From the IMG/VR virus record IMGVR_UViG_3300025617_001204, positions 1 to 26,749 of that record: a stretch of 26,749 nt of DNA. One strand, given 5' to 3'. The position numbers and the translations under genes are program-made. Under the pieces are notes generated by a model. It searched no databases. It worked only from the letters and a program-made list of their open reading frames with translations, and was not told where the DNA came from. The first letter of the stretch is position 1; each line of letters begins with the position of its first letter. Source of the stretch: a virus. Shown here piece after piece: positions 23,562 through 26,749 of this stretch.

Positions 23562-23575
23562 ATACCATAAGGTAT
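23562..23575. other. Short inverted repeat after the portal gene
   Basis: ATACC at 23562-23566 and GGTAT at 23571-23575 form a perfect 5-bp stem with an ATAA loop, immediately after the portal stop. There is no T-run, so a terminator is not supported. It lies 8 bases before a -7 box and could be an operator or a weak RNA hairpin, or chance. Confidence 0.35.
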
Positions 23576-23582
23576 TTATAAT

Positions 23583-23590
23583 TATTTTTG
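23583..23590 (+). promoter_or_regulatory. Putative Bacteroidota -7 promoter box for the capsid genes
   Basis: TATTTTTG (TAnnTTTG) lies in the 61-base gap between portal and scaffold-like genes, 31 bases before the ATG at 23622. The A-rich leader AAATCAAATAAA precedes the ATG. This would give the capsid genes a separate promoter. No clear -33 element. Confidence 0.5.
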
Positions 23591-23621
23591 CAACAATATA
23601 CTTTAATTAAAATCAAATAAA

Positions 23622-24746
23622 ATGGCAGAATTTACAGTTAAGTCAGTGGGAGACGAAGAACCTACAGACCAAAAAGTAACTAGAGAGCCACAAGAGAATA
23701 AGATCGACCTGAGAGTATCAGGTGAAAACGATCAAGTTCAAGAGGAGCAAGTCTCTGAGGTGGTAGAAGAAAAAATTGAAGAAGAATTGCCTGTTGATAC
23801 CGTGCAGGAGTCTCAAGACGAGTTATCTGGTATAGAAGATCGAGAAAAGGCTATTGAGTATTTAAACGAAAAATACAATCTAGGCTTGAGGGAAGATCAA
23901 GACGTTCAGGAAAATAGCGAAAATGTAGAGCTTACCCCAGAATTAGAAGCTCTTTTGAAGTATCAAAAAGAGACTGGGAGAGGTTTAGAGGATTATTTAG
24001 AGCTTAGCAAGGATTATAAGTCAATGGACGAGAATGAATTGCTTAGAAACTATTTAAAACAAACTAAGCCTCATTATGACGATGACGACATAAGGTATCA
24101 CATAGAGAGTAATTTTATCTCCACGGATGATGATAGTGAACAAGAGTCACGTTCTAAAAAGCTCAAATATAAAGAAGAACTGTATAATGCTAGAGAGCAT
24201 TTTGAAACTCAGAAAGAGAAATACTATCAGCCACTTGAGTCAAGTGCAGCGGATGTCCCTAAAGAGTATCAAGAAGCCTTTAGTTTTTATAGTGATTATA
24301 CAAAGGACCTTGAAAGACAAGATCTAGAGATTAAGAAAAGAGGGGAGTTCTTTCAAAATGAAACCGATAAGTTTTTTGGTCAAGCCGAAAGTTTCGAGTT
24401 TGATTTAGGTGATCAAAAGGTAACCTATAAACTTAGCGATAAGGATTCATTAAAGAAACAAACTTCTGACATTAATGGATTTATTAATCGTTTTGTCGAC
24501 AAAGACGGTTTAATAAAAGATCCTGCTGGATATCATCGTTCAATGGCAATGGCAAATAACCCTGACGCTTTCGCAAAGCATTTCTACGAAATGGGAAAGG
24601 CTGAGGCAGTTGGTAGTTTAGTTAAAGAAACTAAAAACATCGATATGAGTGTAAAACAAAATGTTGGAAGCTCAGAAGACGGAAAGGTTAAGTTCAGAGC
24701 TGTTAGCGAGGATGGAGGTTCTAAATTAAGAATTAGAAAAAGATAA
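23622..24746 (+). CDS. Acidic scaffold-like head protein
   Basis: 374 residues between portal and major capsid genes, the usual place of the scaffolding protein. The N-terminal third is strongly acidic and disordered (QVQEEQVSEVVEEKIEEE, QESQDELSGIEDREKAIE). A helical middle follows (ELEALLKYQKETGRGLEDYL, ELYNAREHFETQKEKYYQ). The C-terminal part is charged and ends in a basic patch (KFRAVSEDGGSKLRIRKR) that could bind the capsid protein. Asp/Glu-rich DDDDIRYHIESN sits near residue 155. No protease motif is seen. A scaffold or assembly role is inferred from position and composition. Confidence 0.7.
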   Translation: MAEFTVKSVGDEEPTDQKVTREPQENKIDLRVSGENDQVQEEQVSEVVEEKIEEELPVDTVQESQDELSGIEDREKAIEYLNEKYNLGLREDQDVQENSENVELTPELEALLKYQKETGRGLEDYLELSKDYKSMDENELLRNYLKQTKPHYDDDDIRYHIESNFISTDDDSEQESRSKKLKYKEELYNAREHFETQKEKYYQPLESSAADVPKEYQEAFSFYSDYTKDLERQDLEIKKRGEFFQNETDKFFGQAESFEFDLGDQKVTYKLSDKDSLKKQTSDINGFINRFVDKDGLIKDPAGYHRSMAMANNPDAFAKHFYEMGKAEAVGSLVKETKNIDMSVKQNVGSSEDGKVKFRAVSEDGGSKLRIRKR

Positions 24747-24773
24747 AAACAACACACCTAAAATTTTTAAAAA

Positions 24774-26120
24774 ATGGCTGTAACAATGAATCCAACTCCT
24801 GCTGGAGTTGCTGTAACACCTGCTCCTTCAAAAGCAGTGTTATCAACAAACTACATCACAGATTTTGATTTCTTAAATCAATATCTCCCTGATTTATATG
24901 AAAAAGAATTTGAGCGTTACGGAAATCGTTCTATCGCTTCTTTCTTACGTTTAGTAGGAGCTGAAGTGCCTTCGAATTCCGATTTGATCAAATGGTCTGA
25001 GCAAGGGCGTTTACACGTTATCGTGAAAGCTGCTACTCGTTCAGGAGAAACTATCGCTGCAACTAAGCACAGTTTTAGAGTAAACCAAACAGTTATTATT
25101 TCTGACGGAGTAACTACTGCTAAAGCTCTTATTACTGGTACTACTACAGACGATATCACTGTAGCTGCTTATGGCGGTTCTACCTTAACTGCTGCTGGAT
25201 TAACTGGTACATCTGGTTTAACAGTATATGTTTATGGTTCTGAATTTAAAAAAGGAACTAACGGAATGTCTGGCTCTTTAGAAGCTAACTCTGACATCTT
25301 TGAGAATAGCCCAATTATCATCAAAGACAAGTACGAGGTAGCTGGTTCTGACATGGCTCAAATTGGATGGATTGAAGTAACTACTGAAAACGGAGCTACT
25401 GGATATTTATGGTATTTGAAGTCTGAGCACGAAACTCGTTTACGTTTCGAAGATTACCTAGAAACTTCTATGGTTGAAGGAGAACTTGCTGCTGATGGAT
25501 CTGCTGCTAAAACAGCTGGATACAAAGGTACAGAAGGTCTTTTCTCTGCTATTGAGTCTCGCGGTAACATTGCTACTGGATCTATTGCAGGCAAAACTGA
25601 CGTAGAGTCTATTGTAAAAGTTCTTGACAAACAAGGAGCTATTCAAGAGAACGTAATGTTCGTTAACAGAGCTAAATCTTTCGAGATTGACAACATGTTA
25701 GCTGGATTAAACACTTACGGAACTGCTGGAGCTGCTTCTTTTGGTTTATTCGATAATGACAAAGATATGGCTCTTGAGCTTGGATTCTCTGGATTTAATA
25801 TCGGGTATGACTTCTACAAGTCTGACTGGAAATACTTAAACGATGCTACTACTCGTGGAGCTATCGAAGATATCGATGGTGTAATTGTGCCTGCTGGTAC
25901 AACTACTATCTATGACCAAGTGCTAGGGAAAAACGCTAAGCGTCCTTTCTTACACGTACGTTATAGAAAATCTGAAGCAGAAGACAGAAAGTACAAAACT
26001 TGGACTTTAGGTTCTGCTGGAGGAGCTAGCACTAGCGATCTTGATGCAATGCAAGTACACTTCTTGAGTGAGCGTGCACTTTGTGTTATGGGAGCTAACA
26101 ACTTCGTATTATTGAAGTAA
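24774..26120 (+). CDS. Major capsid protein
   Basis: 448 residues. The N-terminus NYITDFDFLNQYLPDLYEKE / FERYGNRSIASFLRLVGAEV, followed by LIKWSEQGRLHV, and the C-terminal PAGTTTIYDQVLGKNAKRPF / LHVRYRKSEAEDRKYKTWTL / SDLDAMQVHFLSERALCVMG, match the HK97-fold capsid proteins of crAss-like and marine Bacteroidota phages. A Thr/Gly-rich beta insertion lies at about 95-165 (SDGVTTAKALITGTTTDDIT). Codon use differs from its neighbours: 11 of 16 Arg codons are CGT, and AGA, frequent in neighbouring genes, is used four times. This fits very high expression. A strong terminator follows. Confidence 0.93.
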   Translation: MAVTMNPTPAGVAVTPAPSKAVLSTNYITDFDFLNQYLPDLYEKEFERYGNRSIASFLRLVGAEVPSNSDLIKWSEQGRLHVIVKAATRSGETIAATKHSFRVNQTVIISDGVTTAKALITGTTTDDITVAAYGGSTLTAAGLTGTSGLTVYVYGSEFKKGTNGMSGSLEANSDIFENSPIIIKDKYEVAGSDMAQIGWIEVTTENGATGYLWYLKSEHETRLRFEDYLETSMVEGELAADGSAAKTAGYKGTEGLFSAIESRGNIATGSIAGKTDVESIVKVLDKQGAIQENVMFVNRAKSFEIDNMLAGLNTYGTAGAASFGLFDNDKDMALELGFSGFNIGYDFYKSDWKYLNDATTRGAIEDIDGVIVPAGTTTIYDQVLGKNAKRPFLHVRYRKSEAEDRKYKTWTLGSAGGASTSDLDAMQVHFLSERALCVMGANNFVLLK

Positions 26121-26128
26121 TCTTTATT

Positions 26129-26163
26129 AGGGAGGGGGTTTATTTAAGATCCCCTCCTTTTTT
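26129..26163 (+). terminator. Rho-independent terminator after the capsid gene
   Basis: A stem GGAGGGG (26131-26137) pairs with CCCCTCC (26151-26157) over a 13-base loop, followed by a T-run from 26158. It begins 8 bases after the capsid stop. G-U and A-U pairs could lengthen the stem outward by two. It is the only clear terminator seen in the window. Confidence 0.85.
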
Positions 26164-26187
26164 AAATCTAATTTAATTTTAATTATA

Positions 26188-26749
26188 ATGGCAACTACAA
26201 AAAAAGCGCAGACTTCTGCTAAAGAAACCTGGGTCGTTAAAGACAGACGATACGTTCTTATTGGAAACAAGAGTCCAATCACTTACTTACTAAGATCGTC
26301 ACACCACCCAAACAAACCACTACAATATTTTGACGGAGAGAATTATAGACCTCTTCGATACGCTTCAAATTCAATGACTCCTTTTATGGATGAGCAAGAT
26401 GGATACGTTATATCAACAGCAATTGAATTTGAAAATGGAGACCTCACCGTTCCTGCGAACAACACGAACTTGCAGAAATTCCTAAGCATATACCATCCTG
26501 ACGGAGACGTGGTTTATGAGGAATGGGATCCGCACAGAGATGCTCAAGAAGAGCTAGACATGGAAGAGTTTACCTTAGACGCTCAGATTTCGGCAAGAGA
26601 GATGCCTATTGAAGATCTTGAGGCTATAGCTCGAATTGTATTTAGAACAGATGTATCTAAGATGACTTCATCTGAAATAAAGAGAGACATGATTTATTAC
26701 GCTAGATCTAATCCAAGAGAGTTTTTAGATTACGCTAACGATCCTGACA
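26188..26749 (+). CDS. Conserved protein downstream of capsid gene (partial)
   Basis: Starts at ATG 26188 and runs off the window end; 187 residues are visible. It reads ETWVVKDRRYVLIGNKSPIT, YLLRSSHHPNKPLQYFDGE, NYRPLRYASNSMTPFMDEQD, then GDLTVPANNTNLQKFLSIYH and an acidic helical part (AQEELDMEEFTLDAQISARE). In crAss-like phages a gene with this 'VKDR.YVL.GN..PL.Y......L.YFD...G..RPLRYA.N..SPF.DEQ' pattern typically follows the capsid gene, as I recall. It is a probable virion or head-completion protein. It lies beyond the terminator, so it may depend on read-through or another start point. Confidence 0.8.
   Translation, partial: MATTKKAQTSAKETWVVKDRRYVLIGNKSPITYLLRSSHHPNKPLQYFDGENYRPLRYASNSMTPFMDEQDGYVISTAIEFENGDLTVPANNTNLQKFLSIYHPDGDVVYEEWDPHRDAQEELDMEEFTLDAQISAREMPIEDLEAIARIVFRTDVSKMTSSEIKRDMIYYARSNPREFLDYANDPD

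Noticed and set aside
1-26749. tRNA or rRNA genes
   Set aside because: No cloverleaf with a GGTTCRA-like arm in a gap was seen, and gaps are too short for rRNA; all space is accounted for by genes.

Overview
This window is AT-rich, tightly packed phage DNA, most likely from a tailed double-stranded DNA phage (probably podovirus-like) that infects a Bacteroidota host, plausibly a flavobacterium. The capsid module (TerL, portal, acidic scaffold-like protein, major capsid protein, then a conserved downstream protein) resembles that of crAss-like and marine Bacteroidota phages. Two signals point to the host. Gene starts follow A-rich tracts (AAATAAAAAAATG) instead of Shine-Dalgarno sites, and TAnnTTTG boxes, the Bacteroidota -7 promoter element, sit in the larger intergenic gaps. 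Family assignments come from reading motifs and were not checked by database search.

Layout. 1-159: end of a small membrane protein gene, then a TA-rich leader. 160-2740: a translationally coupled groEL-groES-HTH operon, with groEL first, the reverse of the usual cellular order. 2694-3218: a winged-helix protein, the only gene on the minus strand. 3284-6501: thirteen very small, mostly lysine-rich genes packed end to end, including several recurrent phage miniprotein families and three small membrane proteins. 6508-7445: lysis pair, an M15 peptidase endolysin and a 3TM-type holin, coupled by ATGA. 7504-17788: tail fibre or adhesin genes, including a 1205-residue protein with beta-propeller-like repeats and four copies of a domain joined by poly-threonine linkers. 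17792-18910: small genes before the terminase, one of them a two-lobed GroES-like protein. 18843-26749: terminase, portal, scaffold-like protein, capsid protein, a terminator, and a truncated downstream gene.

How it fits together. Late genes are read rightward from several putative promoters (before 3284, 7504, 10165 and 23622). The chaperonin pair may fold the large fibre or capsid proteins. The holin and M15 peptidase release progeny. The fibres presumably contact the flavobacterial surface.

Most novel signals. (i) The last two repeated domains of the 1205-residue protein carry a His...Cys-x2-His-x2-Met pattern with the spacing of the blue-copper protein amicyanin, while the first two copies have lost all four ligands together. 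(ii) A double GroES-like protein lies beside the terminase, separate from the groEL-groES pair. (iii) The phage carries both groEL and groES, in inverted order.
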